Below, piece by piece: positions 14,534 through 24,938 of a stretch of DNA of 64,000 nucleotides. Location: the NCBI RefSeq assembly GCF_014647075.1, contig NZ_BMOM01000005.1, positions 109,696 to 173,695 on the forward strand, in the 5' to 3' direction. Position 1 is the stretch's first letter, and the number at the start of each line of letters is the position of its first letter. The translations under genes were made by a program, and so were the position numbers. Under the pieces are notes generated by a model. That model saw only the letters and a list, made by a program, of their open reading frames with translations, did no database searches and had not been told where the DNA came from. This stretch comes from Deinococcus aerophilus. GTDB taxonomy: Bacteria; Deinococcota; Deinococci; Deinococcales; Deinococcaceae.

Positions 14534-17212
14534 CTAGCTGCTCGTGACGGCCAGGACCTCTTCGAGGGTCGTGACGCCCTGCAAGGCCTTCTCAATGCCG
14601 TCCTGACGCAGGGTTTTCATGCCGCTGCGTTCCACGGCCACATCACGGATCTCGATGGCCGTCTTGCCTGCACCGATGGCCGCGCGCAGAGGTTCGTCCA
14701 CCACCATCAGTTCGTGGATGCCCATGCGGCCCTTGTAGCCGGTGCCTCCGCAGCGGGCGCAGCCAGCGCCGCGCATCAGCTGGGCGCCGCGCAGGTCGCG
14801 CTCCTGAATGCCCAGGCGCCGCAGGACGTCCGGGTCGGCGTTGGTCGGGGCCTTGCACTCAGGACACACCTTGCGGACCAGGCGCTGCGCGAGCACCCCC
14901 ACCACCGAGGCGCTGATGTTGAACGGCTCGACTCCCATCTCGTCCAGACGGATGATCGCGCCGGGCGCGTCGTTGGTGTGCAGCGTCGCCAGCACCAGGT
15001 GGCCGGTCAGGGCCGCCTCGACGGCGATCTTGGCCGTCTCGGTGTCGCGGATTTCCCCCACGAAGATGATGTCCGGGTCCTGACGCAAGAAGGCCCGCAG
15101 CGCCCGGGCGAAGGTCATGCCCGCCGTGTTGTTGACCTGCGACTGGACAATGCCCGGAATCTCGTACTCCACCGGGTCCTCGATGGTGGTGGTGTTCTTC
15201 TCGGGCCGGGCGATGCGCTTGAGCGTGGAAAAGGAGGTAAACGACTTGCCCGACCCGGTCGGGCCGGTAACCAGAAAGATGCCGTTGGGCTTCTCGATCA
15301 CGTCGAGGTAGCGCTGAAAGTTGTGCTCAGAAAAGCCCAGCTGCTCGACTTCGGGAATGTTGCTCGCCTTCTGCAGCAGACGCATCACGGCCTTCTCGCC
15401 GTACACGGTGGGCAGGGTGGACAGACGCAGGTCGATGTCGATGCTGCCCTTCTTGAAGCGCACGCGGCCGTCCTGCGGAATGCGCCGCTCGGCAATGTCC
15501 AGGTGGCCCATGATCTTGATGCGCGCCAGGATGCTCTGCGCCGCTCCCTTGGGCAGCTCGTTCTGCTCGCGCAGCACGCCGTCAATGCGGTAGCGCACGC
15601 GCAGGTTGTGTTCGGTCGGCTCGATGTGGATGTCGCTTGCATCCTGCAGGGCGGCCTCGCGGATCAGCCCGTCGACCACCTTCACCACGGCGTTGTCGTC
15701 CAGTCCGGCGCTGAGGTCCAGGTCGCTCTGCTTCTGGGATTCCTTGTCGCGTTTTCTGGACTCGTCCTGCAGGCGCTGGTTCAGGTCGGCCATGCCCTGG
15801 TTGCCGAAGTACCGCTCGATCAGGCGGATGATGTCCTTTTCCGCCATCACCGCCGGAATGATCTCGCGTCCGGCAATCAGCTTCAGGTCGTCGAGCGCAA
15901 AGACGTTGCGCGGGTCCTTCATGGCGACCACCAGCGCGTCGCCTTGCATGCGGATCGGCACCACGCCGTAGCGCCGCGCGGTGGGTTCAGGAATCAACAG
16001 CGCGACCTTGACGTCCGGCGGGTTCTGAACCGGATCGAGAAACTCATAGCCCAGCTGCGCGGCCAGCGAGCGCGCCAGCATCTCCGGCGAGAGCTTGCCC
16101 GACTGCACCAGCGTGTCTTCCAGGCGGCCGCCGCCCGCATTCTGCTTTTGCAGGGCGCTGTCGATCTCGTCGGCCCCCGCAAAGCCCAGCTCGACGATCA
16201 CCTCGCCCAGCGGCTTGACCTTGCCCTCGCGGGCCTGCACCTGCAGCGCCTCGCGCAGCTGCTCACGCGACAGGCTGCCCTGCTGCACCATCTGCTCGCC
16301 CAAGCGGCCGCGCTGCGGATAGAAGCGCTCGATCAGCAGATCCACATCGCGCGGCTTGGCGAGGATCAGCTGCATCGAACGTCCGAGCAGCGCCTCGATG
16401 TCATCGCGTTTGCGGGGATCGCTGGCGACCACCGTCACGTCCCCGTTGTCGGTCTCGTCGACCGGCACAGCGGAAAGACGCAGGGCGTCGGCGCGCATCA
16501 TGCTGCCCAGCACGTCCTCGGTGGGCTGGAAGTCGCGCGGGTTGCGCAGGTAGATTGCCCCCGCCTGCTCGGCGAGCAGCTCATACAGCTGGTCTTCGGT
16601 GATGACCTGCTGGGCCACCAGGGTCACGCCCAGCGGCTCACCGGTCTGCTGCTGGGCGTCCAGGGCCACCTGCAGTTGGGCGTCGTTGATCAGCCCACGC
16701 GCGATCAGGCGCTGACCCATCTGCCCGCCCGTGCCGTCCCCGGTCTCGGTGGGCGTGACCGGAGTGAGGTCGAGTTCCGGGTAGTTCAGGGCAATGGCCC
16801 AGGAGATCTGCTCCTGCAGCGCCTGATACGGCTCAATGTTCAGGTTGCTGTCGTCTTCCAGGGCCTCGAGCGCCACGCTGGACAGCGGATCGACCAGCGC
16901 CACACGCAGGGTGCCGCCCTCCAGCGCAAAGGGAAAGGCCCCCACGCTCAGGGCCGTCTGGGCCCGCACCGCCGCGATGGCCTGCGGCTCGGGCGTGACC
17001 ACCAGCAGGTTGACCAGCGGAATGCCCAGCGCCTCCTCGATGGCCCGCGCGATGCGCTTCTCGCCCACCAATCCCGAGTCAATCAGGATCTCGGCCAGGC
17101 GACCGCCCACCTCGGCATGGCGCACCAGGGCCTTTTGCAGGTCGCCGTCGTTGACGTATCCCTGCTCCAGCAAAATCGCGCCCAGACGGCGGTCACCTAT
17201 AGAAAGAGCCAT
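14534..17212 (-). CDS. pilB: Type IV pilus assembly ATPase PilB (PilF of Thermus type)
   Basis: The 892-residue extension ATPase is much longer than the roughly 570 residues of E. coli or Pseudomonas PilB because of three tandem N-terminal GspE/MshEN-like domains (start motifs near residues 8, 166 and 304, for example 'RRLGAILLEQG' and 'GRLGEQMVQQG'). This matches the Thermus PilF layout. The C-terminal motor has Walker A 'GPTGSGKSF' near residue 650, 'IEDPVEYEIPG', 'GEIRDTETA' and 'HLVLATLHTND', plus a tetracysteine zinc site ('CPEC' near 780, 'CARC' near 820). AGGAGG before the ATG gives strong translation. It is the third gene of pgeF-yqeG-pilB-pilT. Confidence 0.96.
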   Translation of the reverse strand: MALSIGDRRLGAILLEQGYVNDGDLQKALVRHAEVGGRLAEILIDSGLVGEKRIARAIEEALGIPLVNLLVVTPEPQAIAAVRAQTALSVGAFPFALEGGTLRVALVDPLSSVALEALEDDSNLNIEPYQALQEQISWAIALNYPELDLTPVTPTETGDGTGGQMGQRLIARGLINDAQLQVALDAQQQTGEPLGVTLVAQQVITEDQLYELLAEQAGAIYLRNPRDFQPTEDVLGSMMRADALRLSAVPVDETDNGDVTVVASDPRKRDDIEALLGRSMQLILAKPRDVDLLIERFYPQRGRLGEQMVQQGSLSREQLREALQVQAREGKVKPLGEVIVELGFAGADEIDSALQKQNAGGGRLEDTLVQSGKLSPEMLARSLAAQLGYEFLDPVQNPPDVKVALLIPEPTARRYGVVPIRMQGDALVVAMKDPRNVFALDDLKLIAGREIIPAVMAEKDIIRLIERYFGNQGMADLNQRLQDESRKRDKESQKQSDLDLSAGLDDNAVVKVVDGLIREAALQDASDIHIEPTEHNLRVRYRIDGVLREQNELPKGAAQSILARIKIMGHLDIAERRIPQDGRVRFKKGSIDIDLRLSTLPTVYGEKAVMRLLQKASNIPEVEQLGFSEHNFQRYLDVIEKPNGIFLVTGPTGSGKSFTSFSTLKRIARPEKNTTTIEDPVEYEIPGIVQSQVNNTAGMTFARALRAFLRQDPDIIFVGEIRDTETAKIAVEAALTGHLVLATLHTNDAPGAIIRLDEMGVEPFNISASVVGVLAQRLVRKVCPECKAPTNADPDVLRRLGIQERDLRGAQLMRGAGCARCGGTGYKGRMGIHELMVVDEPLRAAIGAGKTAIEIRDVAVERSGMKTLRQDGIEKALQGVTTLEEVLAVTSS

Positions 17213-17249
17213 ATCTTATTTCCTCCTCGTGATGTGCGGGGCCAGGGCC

Positions 17250-17768
17250 TCAGACTTTCCAATCATGTCCGTACCTCCGCAGCACCAGCCGTTCCAGATG
17301 CCGGGCCACCCGCGTGTGGGGCAAGGCGTTGGTTGCCAGGGGCCGCACCAGGATGGTGTGCATGCCGCTGAGGTTGCCTCCCAGCACGTCGGTGAACAGC
17401 TGATCGCCGACCATGCCCACCTGCTGGGCCGGCAGATTCAGGGCCCGGAGGGCCAGACGGTAGGCGCGGGGATTGGGTTTGCCCGCCAGCCCGACGCCGT
17501 GAAAGCCCAGACGCGCGAGCCAGAAAGCCGCCCGCCGACCCGTGGCATTGCTCAACAGATACAGGCCTATGCCCGAGTCGAGCAGGTCACGCGCCCAGCG
17601 GAACATGCCGGCGGCGGCGGCCTCCTCGTAACTGCCGTAGGGCACCAGCGTGTTGTCAAGATCGAGCAGCAGCCCGCGCAGCCCGCGGCGGGCCAGAAAT
17701 TCCGGCGTGATCTGCAGGATGCTGTCAATCACATCGTCGGGCCGCAGCAGACTGGAGCGCCCGGTCAT
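17250..17768 (-). CDS. YqeG-like HAD-superfamily phosphatase
   Basis: The 172-residue protein is a class IIIA HAD phosphatase. Motif I is 'LLLDLDNTLVPYG' with the nucleophile in DLD, motif II is 'LLSNATGRR', the motif III Lys is in 'GLAGKPNPRAY', and motif IV is 'GMVGDQLFTDV'. The YqeG family resembles phosphatidylglycerol-phosphate phosphatases of plants and cyanobacteria, but the substrate here is unproven. The ATG overlaps the pgeF stop by four bases, and pilB starts 37 bases downstream. Confidence 0.9.
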   Translation of the reverse strand: MTGRSSLLRPDDVIDSILQITPEFLARRGLRGLLLDLDNTLVPYGSYEEAAAAGMFRWARDLLDSGIGLYLLSNATGRRAAFWLARLGFHGVGLAGKPNPRAYRLALRALNLPAQQVGMVGDQLFTDVLGGNLSGMHTILVRPLATNALPHTRVARHLERLVLRRYGHDWKV

Positions 17769-18556
17769 GCGCTTGCCCCCTGCAGCGGCGCGGCCCCGGT
17801 CCCGCTCAGGGCGATCACGGCCCACATGCGTCCGGTGCGCCCTGCATCGCGGCGGAACGAGTAGAACCCGGCCTCGGTCGAGCAGCGCCCGCTGAGCCAG
17901 ATGTGGGCGCTGTCCACCCCGGCATCTTCCAGCACAGCCCGGTTGGCCCCGGCCAGATCGAGGTGCCGGTGGCCGTCCCGTTCCAGCACCCAATCGCCCA
18001 GACCGGCCGCCACAAATTGCCCCGCCACCGGCGCGCCGACCTCGTAGCGTTCGCCACAGATGCCGGGGCCGACCGCCGCGTGGATGCGTCCAGGCTGCGC
18101 CCCCAGGGCCGTCATGGCCTGCACGGTCCTGGCGGCAATGCGGCCTACAGTGCCCTTCCAGCCGGCGTGGGCCGCGCCGATCACACCCGCGAGCGGATCC
18201 TCCAGCAGCAGCGGGTAACAGTCGGCCGTCCCGATGGCGAGTGCGACGCCCGGGGTGCGGGTCACCAGCGCGTCACCGGTCCACACGCCCGGTCCGTCCA
18301 CGGTGAGCACCTCGGTGCCGTGAACCTGATTCAGGCGGGCAAAGTGGGCGACGTCCAGGCCCAGCGCCCCGGCCAGACGGCGGCGGTTCTCGGCCACCGC
18401 CCGCGGGTCGTCCTCACGGTCGTCCAGGTTCAGGCCGCCGCCCCCCGGCGCTCCATATGCGCCCGCCGACACGCCTCCACTCCGGGTAGAAAAGGCGTGC
18501 GGCGCGGTCAGGTGCGGCGCGGTCAACAGCATCAGATCTGCAGTATCCGTGTTCAT
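17765..18556 (-). CDS. pgeF: Peptidoglycan editing factor PgeF / multicopper polyphenol oxidase (YfiH, LACC1 family)
   Basis: The 263-residue protein has all the family signatures: 'STRSGGVS', 'NQVHGTEV', 'TADCYPLLL', 'AAHAGWKGTV' and 'GPGICGERYEV'. The two His and one Cys form the metal site. Members have been described as laccase-like, as purine nucleoside enzymes, and as removing wrong amino acids from cell-wall precursors, so the physiological role is uncertain. It heads a minus-strand operon leading into the pilus ATPases and is divergent from fabI. The -10-like CAGAAT is ten bases before the ATG. Confidence 0.93.
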   Translation of the reverse strand: MNTDTADLMLLTAPHLTAPHAFSTRSGGVSAGAYGAPGGGGLNLDDREDDPRAVAENRRRLAGALGLDVAHFARLNQVHGTEVLTVDGPGVWTGDALVTRTPGVALAIGTADCYPLLLEDPLAGVIGAAHAGWKGTVGRIAARTVQAMTALGAQPGRIHAAVGPGICGERYEVGAPVAGQFVAAGLGDWVLERDGHRHLDLAGANRAVLEDAGVDSAHIWLSGRCSTEAGFYSFRRDAGRTGRMWAVIALSGTGAAPLQGASA

Positions 18557-18674
18557 CTCTCACTGGATTCTGACGGCTGAGGCCCCCAGATGGGGGAAGA
18601 CCGGGACCAATTCGCCCGGCCCGGCTTGCACCTGCTTCAACTTCCCCGGCGGTCCGGGCGCTAAAGTCCGGAAC

Positions 18675-19460
18675 ATGAGCGTGCAAATTGACCTGAGTGA
18701 CAAGACGGCCCTGGTGATGGGCGTGGCGAACGCGCGCAGCCTGGGCTGGGCCATTGCCGAGCAGCTGCTGTCCGCGGGCTGTCGGGTGGGCTTTTCCTAC
18801 CAGGGTGAGCGGTTGAAAAGTGAGCTGGACAAGCTGCTGGCGGGCCGGGAGGGCGTGTGGAGCCAGCAGGCCGACGCCACCAGCGAGGATGACCTCACGG
18901 CGCTGTTCGCCCGCGTGAAGCAGGAGTTCGGCCATCTGGACTATCTGGTGCATTCCATCGCCTACGCGCCGCGCACGGCCATGGAGGGACGCTTCCTGGA
19001 CACCACGCCCGAGGACTGGAACACCGCCCTGAACGTCAGCGCGTACACGCTGGTCTCGTGCTGCCGGCACGCCGAGCCTCTGCTGCGTGAGGGGGCCAGT
19101 GTCGTCAGCCTGACCTACCACGCCTCACAGCAGGTGGTGCCCAAGTACAACGTGATGGGCGTGGCCAAGGCCGCCCTGGAGGCCGCCACCCGTTACCTGG
19201 CCGCCGATTTCGGCCCGCGCGAGATCCGGGTCAATACCATCAGTGCCGGGCCGATGCGGACCATCGCCGCCCGCAGCATTCCCGGTTTCGGCGGGCTGTA
19301 CGACAAGGGCGCGCGCAACGCCGCCTTTGGCCGCAACGCGACCTCACAGGAGGTGGGCAAGCTCGCGCTGTTCCTGCTCTCGGACCTGGGCAGCGGCGTG
19401 ACCGGACAGACCATGTACGTGGACGCGGGCCTGAGCATCATGACCGTGAAGGAAGACTGA
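18675..19460 (+). CDS. fabI: Enoyl-[acyl-carrier-protein] reductase (NADH) FabI
   Basis: The 261-residue short-chain dehydrogenase catalyses the last step of the fatty-acid elongation cycle. The FabI-type cofactor loop 'GVANARSLGWAIA' replaces the usual glycine motif, and the catalytic residues Tyr148, Tyr158 and Lys165 are present ('SLTYHASQQ', 'KYNVMGVAKAAL'), spaced as in E. coli FabI. 'GPMRTIAARSI' forms the substrate loop that triclosan and isoniazid-like inhibitors contact in this family. TAAAGT (18662-18667) seven bases before the ATG indicates a leaderless mRNA and rules out a longer upstream reading. Confidence 0.97.
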   Translation: MSVQIDLSDKTALVMGVANARSLGWAIAEQLLSAGCRVGFSYQGERLKSELDKLLAGREGVWSQQADATSEDDLTALFARVKQEFGHLDYLVHSIAYAPRTAMEGRFLDTTPEDWNTALNVSAYTLVSCCRHAEPLLREGASVVSLTYHASQQVVPKYNVMGVAKAALEAATRYLAADFGPREIRVNTISAGPMRTIAARSIPGFGGLYDKGARNAAFGRNATSQEVGKLALFLLSDLGSGVTGQTMYVDAGLSIMTVKED

Positions 19461-19515
19461 GCGCGCCCCGCCCCCGCTGGAGCGGAGGTGGCGCGCGGGC
19501 CGCTATCATCGGCAC

Positions 19516-19956
19516 ATGAGCCTCACGCCCCTCGCCCTGATCTTGCTGAATGTGCAGCGCCAGCGTCTGGAGGACCAGCCGCACGAGCGTGAGGTGACGC
19601 GCGACTGGGCCCACCGCGTTGACCACGCCCGTGAGCAGGGCCAGCTGATCGTGATGATTCAGTGGGACGGTGCGCCGGAGGGAGCGTCCGGGGAGGGCCC
19701 ACACGCCGAGCCCGAAACCTTCAGCAAGGGCTGGACGCTGCACCCGGATTTCCGCGCCGAGGCGGGCGACCTGCTTGTGCGCGCCCGGCGCCCCGATGCC
19801 TTTTCCGGCACCGATCTGGAAGCCGAGCTACGGGCGCGGGCCGTGCGCGAGCTGCACTTTCTGGCGCTGCCGGACGCACCGGAACTCGCGGTCACCGCCC
19901 ACAGCGCCCGCGAGGCGGGCTTCACGGTCACGCTGGAAGTGCCGACCCTGGCCTGA
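19516..19956 (+). CDS. Degenerate isochorismatase-like protein, probably catalytically inactive
   Basis: The 146-residue protein follows the isochorismatase/cysteine-hydrolase pattern: 'ALILLNVQ' at the start, 'PDAFSGTDLEAELR' in the middle and 'VTAHSAREAGFTV' near the end. The family triad seems lost. The first-strand Asp (normally I-D-x-Q) is Asn, the Lys before the x-A-F-x-G-T motif is replaced by Ala or Arg, and the Cys of the CVxxTA motif is replaced by Glu. It may therefore bind rather than hydrolyse a ligand. TATCAT (19504-19509) six bases before the ATG supports the start. It precedes an M42 peptidase gene. Confidence 0.75.
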   Translation: MSLTPLALILLNVQRQRLEDQPHEREVTRDWAHRVDHAREQGQLIVMIQWDGAPEGASGEGPHAEPETFSKGWTLHPDFRAEAGDLLVRARRPDAFSGTDLEAELRARAVRELHFLALPDAPELAVTAHSAREAGFTVTLEVPTLA

Positions 19957-19986
19957 AGGCGCCAGACGGACGCTAGGCTGGGCGCC

Positions 19987-21015
19987 ATGAATCTGGACTA
20001 CACGCTGGACGTTTTGCTGCGCCTGCTGGAGACGCCCAGTCCCACCGGTTTGACCTCAGAGGCAGTGGCGTTGATCGAGCAGGAGGTCCGGGCGCTGGGC
20101 GTCACCCCGGTCCGCACCCGCAAGGGAGCACTCACCTGGGAGCTTCCCGGCACGGGCGACGGGCACGTCACCTTCAGCGGGCATGTGGATACCCTGGGAG
20201 CGCTGGTCCGGGAGATCAAGAGCAACGGCCGGCTGCTGCTGTTCAGCATGGGCGGCTACGACTGGACCACCGTGGAGGGTGAGGACGTGCGCGTTCATAC
20301 CCAGGACGGGCACGGAGTCACCGGCACGGTGGTGAACATCCGCCAGAGCACGCACGTCCACGGCGCGGCCCTGCGTGAACTCCGGCGCGAGGCCGCCGTG
20401 ATGGAGGTGCGCCTGGATGAACGGACCTCCAGCGCCGCCGAGACCCGCGCGCTGGGCATTGAGGTCGGCGATTTTGTCAGCTTCGATGCCCGGCCCCGGG
20501 TCACGCCCGCCGGATACATCAAGTCGCGCCATCTGGACAACAAGGCCGCGGTCGCGATCTTTCTGGACGTGACGCGCGACCTGCTTCAGAACCCGCCCGA
20601 GCGGACGGTCGCCTTCCACGTCGCCACCTATGAGGAGGTCGGGCACGGGGCCGCCACCGGCATTCCCCCGCACACCGACGCCCTGGTGGCGGTGGACATG
20701 GCGGCGGTGGGCGAGGGCCAGACGAGCAGCGAGCACCACGTCACGCTGTGTGTGGCCGACAGCGGCGGCCCCTACGACCACGACCTGGGCAAGCGGCTGC
20801 GCAGCGTGGCCCGCGAAGCTGGAGTGGAGCTGCGCGTGGACCTCTACCCGTACTACTCCTCGGATGGCACGGCGGCGTGGCAGGCGGGCGGCGATTATCC
20901 GGTGGCCCTGATCGGTCCCGGGGTGGACGCCAGCCACGCCTACGAACGAACCCACACCGACGCCCTGAGGGCAACGGCGGACCTGATGCTCGCCTACGTG
21001 CGGTCAGACCGCTAA
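19987..21015 (+). CDS. M42-family metallopeptidase (FrvX/deblocking aminopeptidase-like)
   Basis: The 342-residue protein is a zinc or cobalt peptidase of the M28/M42 clan. Ligands and catalytic residues are visible: His66 and Asp68 in 'FSGHVDTLG', Asp in 'SRHLDNKAA', the Glu pair in 'ATYEEVGHG', Asp in 'LVAVDMAAVG', and a C-terminal His in 'DASHAYERTH'. The glutamyl-aminopeptidase-like insert between them has the expected size. M42 enzymes form large tetrahedral assemblies in the cytosol that degrade peptides. TAGGCT (19974-19979) lies seven bases before the ATG, so the gene is likely leaderless with its own promoter despite the 30-base gap. Confidence 0.92.
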   Translation: MNLDYTLDVLLRLLETPSPTGLTSEAVALIEQEVRALGVTPVRTRKGALTWELPGTGDGHVTFSGHVDTLGALVREIKSNGRLLLFSMGGYDWTTVEGEDVRVHTQDGHGVTGTVVNIRQSTHVHGAALRELRREAAVMEVRLDERTSSAAETRALGIEVGDFVSFDARPRVTPAGYIKSRHLDNKAAVAIFLDVTRDLLQNPPERTVAFHVATYEEVGHGAATGIPPHTDALVAVDMAAVGEGQTSSEHHVTLCVADSGGPYDHDLGKRLRSVAREAGVELRVDLYPYYSSDGTAAWQAGGDYPVALIGPGVDASHAYERTHTDALRATADLMLAYVRSDR

Positions 21016-21097
21016 ACCACTGAACGCCCGGGCCTCTGGGCCCGCTTGCCTGCCCCACCCCCTACCCAGGACCCGGTTGTCCCCGTAAGCTGGACGG

Positions 21098-21838
21098 GTG
21101 CTGTCCCTTCAGAAAGCGGCAAACATTCTCTCGGCCTTCAGTGCCGAGCAGCCCGAGTGGGGCGTGCGCGCCCTGGCCACCCATCTGGGCGTGCCGCGCG
21201 CCACGGCCCACGCCTATCTGGCCGGGCTTACCGGCGCGGGATTCCTGCGCCGCACGCCCGCCGGCAAGTACCGCCTGTCGTGGCACCTGGCCGAGATGGG
21301 CGCGCAGCTCACCGCCTCGCTGCCGTGGTTTCCCGAGGCCCGCGCCCTGATCACCCGGCTGGCACTGGAGGTCCGCTGCGTGGCCTTTTTGTGCATTCTG
21401 GAAGGCGAGGACGTGGTGGCCGCCATCCGTGAGCGGCACCCCGACGCCGACATTGACCTGCCGCTGGACGTGTACCTGCCCGCCACCGCGACCGCGAGCG
21501 GCAAGCTGCTGTACGCCCACGCGGAGATCACGCCCAAACACTTTGCCGCTTGCACCCAGAGCAGCATCACCACGCCCGACGAGTGGCGCACCGAGGTTGC
21601 CAAGGTCCGGCGGCTGGGTTACGCCTACAGCATCGAGGAATGGATTCCGGGGCAGTGCACCCTGGGCGTGCCGTACCACCATGCCGACGGCCCGGGCATG
21701 GGCGCAGGCAACGGCCTGAGCGGCGGCATGGTGGCGGCCATCGGCGTGCAGATGAGCGCTGGGCGCTACCTGCGCGAGGAACGCGCCGTGCGCGAGCGGG
21801 TGCTCGACATCGTGCGTGAGGCCGAGGCGCTGAACTGA
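21098..21838 (+). CDS. IclR-family transcriptional regulator
   Basis: The 246-residue protein has an N-terminal winged helix ('SLQKAANILSAFS', 'WGVRALATHLGVPRATAH') and a C-terminal effector-binding domain ('PATATASGKLLYAH', 'GYAYSIEEWIPGQCTLGVPY'). IclR proteins usually sense small carbon metabolites and control nearby catabolic or biosynthetic genes. Here the neighbours are the M42 peptidase upstream and accBC downstream, so the target is open. The start is GTG 21098, with TAAGCT (21086-21091) six bases upstream. Confidence 0.92.
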   Translation: MLSLQKAANILSAFSAEQPEWGVRALATHLGVPRATAHAYLAGLTGAGFLRRTPAGKYRLSWHLAEMGAQLTASLPWFPEARALITRLALEVRCVAFLCILEGEDVVAAIRERHPDADIDLPLDVYLPATATASGKLLYAHAEITPKHFAACTQSSITTPDEWRTEVAKVRRLGYAYSIEEWIPGQCTLGVPYHHADGPGMGAGNGLSGGMVAAIGVQMSAGRYLREERAVRERVLDIVREAEALN

Positions 21839-22003
21839 GGCGCCGCGCTCCATCCCCCGGCTTCACCGGTTAGACTCGGTGCAGCCAAACGAGCGTTAGG
21901 CAGCGGGTAACACGTCCCCGCCGGCCGCAGCCGTCATGATGGTGAACGGAAATTGCCACGGCACCCCCATGCAGCCTGGGAGCCCAGCACCCGAGGAGGG
22001 ACC

Positions 22004-22540
22004 ATGAACCCGGAAGACCTGAAACAGATTCTCGATGCCCTGAAATCCGCCGATGTCCGTGAATTCAGCCTCAAGACCGGCAGCTTTGCCCTGGACCTCA
22101 AGCGGGGCCCGCAGCCCAGCAACGGCCCGGCCTTCTCCAGCGCCCCCGCCGCGCCCCAGGGCCCGTCCCTGCCCGCCGCGTTTGAGTCGGCCTTCGATGC
22201 CGCGCCCAGCGCTTCGGGCAGCGCTCCGGCTTCCCAGAGCAGTCAGGCCAGCGCCCCCGCCGCGCCTGAGAGCAGCCCCGCCCCGGCGGCGCCCGCCGCG
22301 AGCAAGGGTGCGCCGGTCAAGGCGCCCATCGTGGGCACCTTCTACTCCGCCTCCAGTCCGGACGCCGCGCCCTACGTCAAGGTCGGCGACACCGTGCAGG
22401 CCGGACAGGTGCTGTGCATCATCGAGGCCATGAAGCTGATGAACGAGATCGAGGCCGAGACGGGCGGCGTGGTGCGCGAAATTCTGGTGAAGAACGCCGA
22501 ACCGGTGGAATACGGTCAGACGCTCTTCCTGATCGAGTAA
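22004..22540 (+). CDS. accB: Biotin carboxyl carrier protein of acetyl-CoA carboxylase
   Basis: The 178-residue protein has a short N-terminal domain ('MNPEDLKQILDAL'), an Ala/Pro/Ser-rich swinging linker (about residues 35-103), and a C-terminal biotinyl domain. Biotin attaches to Lys144 in 'IIEAMKLMNEIEAE'. It shuttles the carboxyl group from AccC to the carboxyltransferase, the first committed step of fatty-acid synthesis. GAGGAGG precedes the ATG by five bases, which fixes the start; an in-frame upstream extension lacks domain homology. accC begins 12 bases after its stop. Confidence 0.97.
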   Translation: MNPEDLKQILDALKSADVREFSLKTGSFALDLKRGPQPSNGPAFSSAPAAPQGPSLPAAFESAFDAAPSASGSAPASQSSQASAPAAPESSPAPAAPAASKGAPVKAPIVGTFYSASSPDAAPYVKVGDTVQAGQVLCIIEAMKLMNEIEAETGGVVREILVKNAEPVEYGQTLFLIE

Positions 22541-22552
22541 GGGCGGGCGGCT

Positions 22553-23890
<1,338 letters not shown>

Positions 23891-23908
23891 AGCCTGCAGG
23901 AACGCAAA

Positions 23909-23943
23909 GCGAGAACACCCGGCTTGACACCGGGTGTTCTCGC
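23909..23943. terminator. Terminator between accC and the convergent small gene
   Basis: GCGAGAACACCCGG (23909-23922) pairs perfectly with CCGGGTGTTCTCGC (23930-23943) around a 7-base loop. The 14-bp stem can stop transcripts from both accC and the minus-strand gene ending at 23959, although neither side has a long T run. Confidence 0.8.
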
Positions 23944-23958
23944 TTGTGCGGCGGACGC

Positions 23959-24174
23959 TCAGTTGAAATCGAACAGGCTGCGGCCTTCCTTCTCCCGGTC
24001 CTCGGCCACCTTGCCCAGGATGAAGAAGGTCGGGGCCCAGTGGCCCAGGAACAGACCGTCGCGTTCCTTGACGTCCTGTTTTTTGCCGTCTTCCGCCTTG
24101 CCCTTCAGGAAGTTGCCGGCCGACAGCAGGATGGAGGCGTAACCGAGGATGTACAGCACGTTGGAAAATTTCAT
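23959..24174 (-). CDS. Small conserved-type hypothetical protein, single membrane anchor
   Basis: The 71-residue protein has one N-terminal hydrophobic helix ('VLYILGYASILLSAGNFL'), a charged stretch rich in K, E and D, and a second weakly hydrophobic part ('LGHWAPTFFILGKVAED'). I do not recognise a family. Coding bias and placement between terminators support a real gene, but no Shine-Dalgarno or TANNNT box sits at the usual distance from the ATG, so the start is less certain. It converges on accC. Confidence 0.6.
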   Translation of the reverse strand: MKFSNVLYILGYASILLSAGNFLKGKAEDGKKQDVKERDGLFLGHWAPTFFILGKVAEDREKEGRSLFDFN

Positions 24175-24534
24175 GCGGTCACTGTCGCCTGTGGCCGGGA
24201 ACCCGAAGGTAAGCCCCCCGCTAATCTCAGGATTGCATGGAGGCTTCTTGACCGAATCGTAAATGACCTGTGGCGCGGCCTTCTTCCGGAAGGGGCCTTC
24301 TCCGTCACATCACCCGTGGGGCCCTGCCGGGACCGCCCGGACGGAGTGGCCGCGCTGTGCAGCAAAGAGGGACAGCAGTTGAGACCACACGAGGCCAGGA
24401 ACTCCGGCCCCGTGCAGGCGAGCCTGCGTCGGAGCAGAAGCCTACTGGCCGGCGGGTGAACGTGCGCACAGCGTCCGCTCACGCGGCAGCTGGCCGATTG
24501 TCCCACCCCCCGAAAAGAAACCAGAAATGAAGAA
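24175..24534. other. 360-base intergenic stretch without a recognisable gene
   Basis: GC-rich sequence between two minus-strand genes. It contains short stem candidates (for example around the GGAAG palindrome near 24286-24292) and a TTGACC at 24249-24254 without a matching -10. Open frames here overlap each other in several phases and have no conserved features. I compared it with RNase P RNA, tmRNA and SRP RNA landmarks and found none. Confidence 0.4.
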
Positions 24535-24552
24535 GGGGAGCCAGTGGCCCCC
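24535..24552 (-). terminator. Terminator of the minus-strand gene 24579-24887
   Basis: Read on the minus strand, GGGGGCC and GGCTCCCC form a stem with a 3-base loop and one bulge, followed by a pyrimidine-rich tract (TTCTTCATTTC). It lies just after the stop codon at 24579. Confidence 0.6.
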
Positions 24553-24578
24553 GCAATCCCGGACGGTGTCCCCCCGCC

Positions 24579-24887
<309 letters not shown>

Positions 24888-24938
24888 GATGTCCCAGCGT
24901 AGCCGAAAGCGGGTGCTGAACGGACATGAGCTGGCTGA

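Noticed and set aside
14492..17371. A 959-codon plus-strand open frame opposite pilB
   Set aside because: Low-complexity H/Q/A/L composition and no motifs, while the minus strand encodes a complete PilB.
24175..24534. Candidate structural RNA gene (RNase P RNA, tmRNA or SRP RNA) in the gap
   Set aside because: None of the conserved landmarks of those RNAs is present and there is no paired promoter and terminator.
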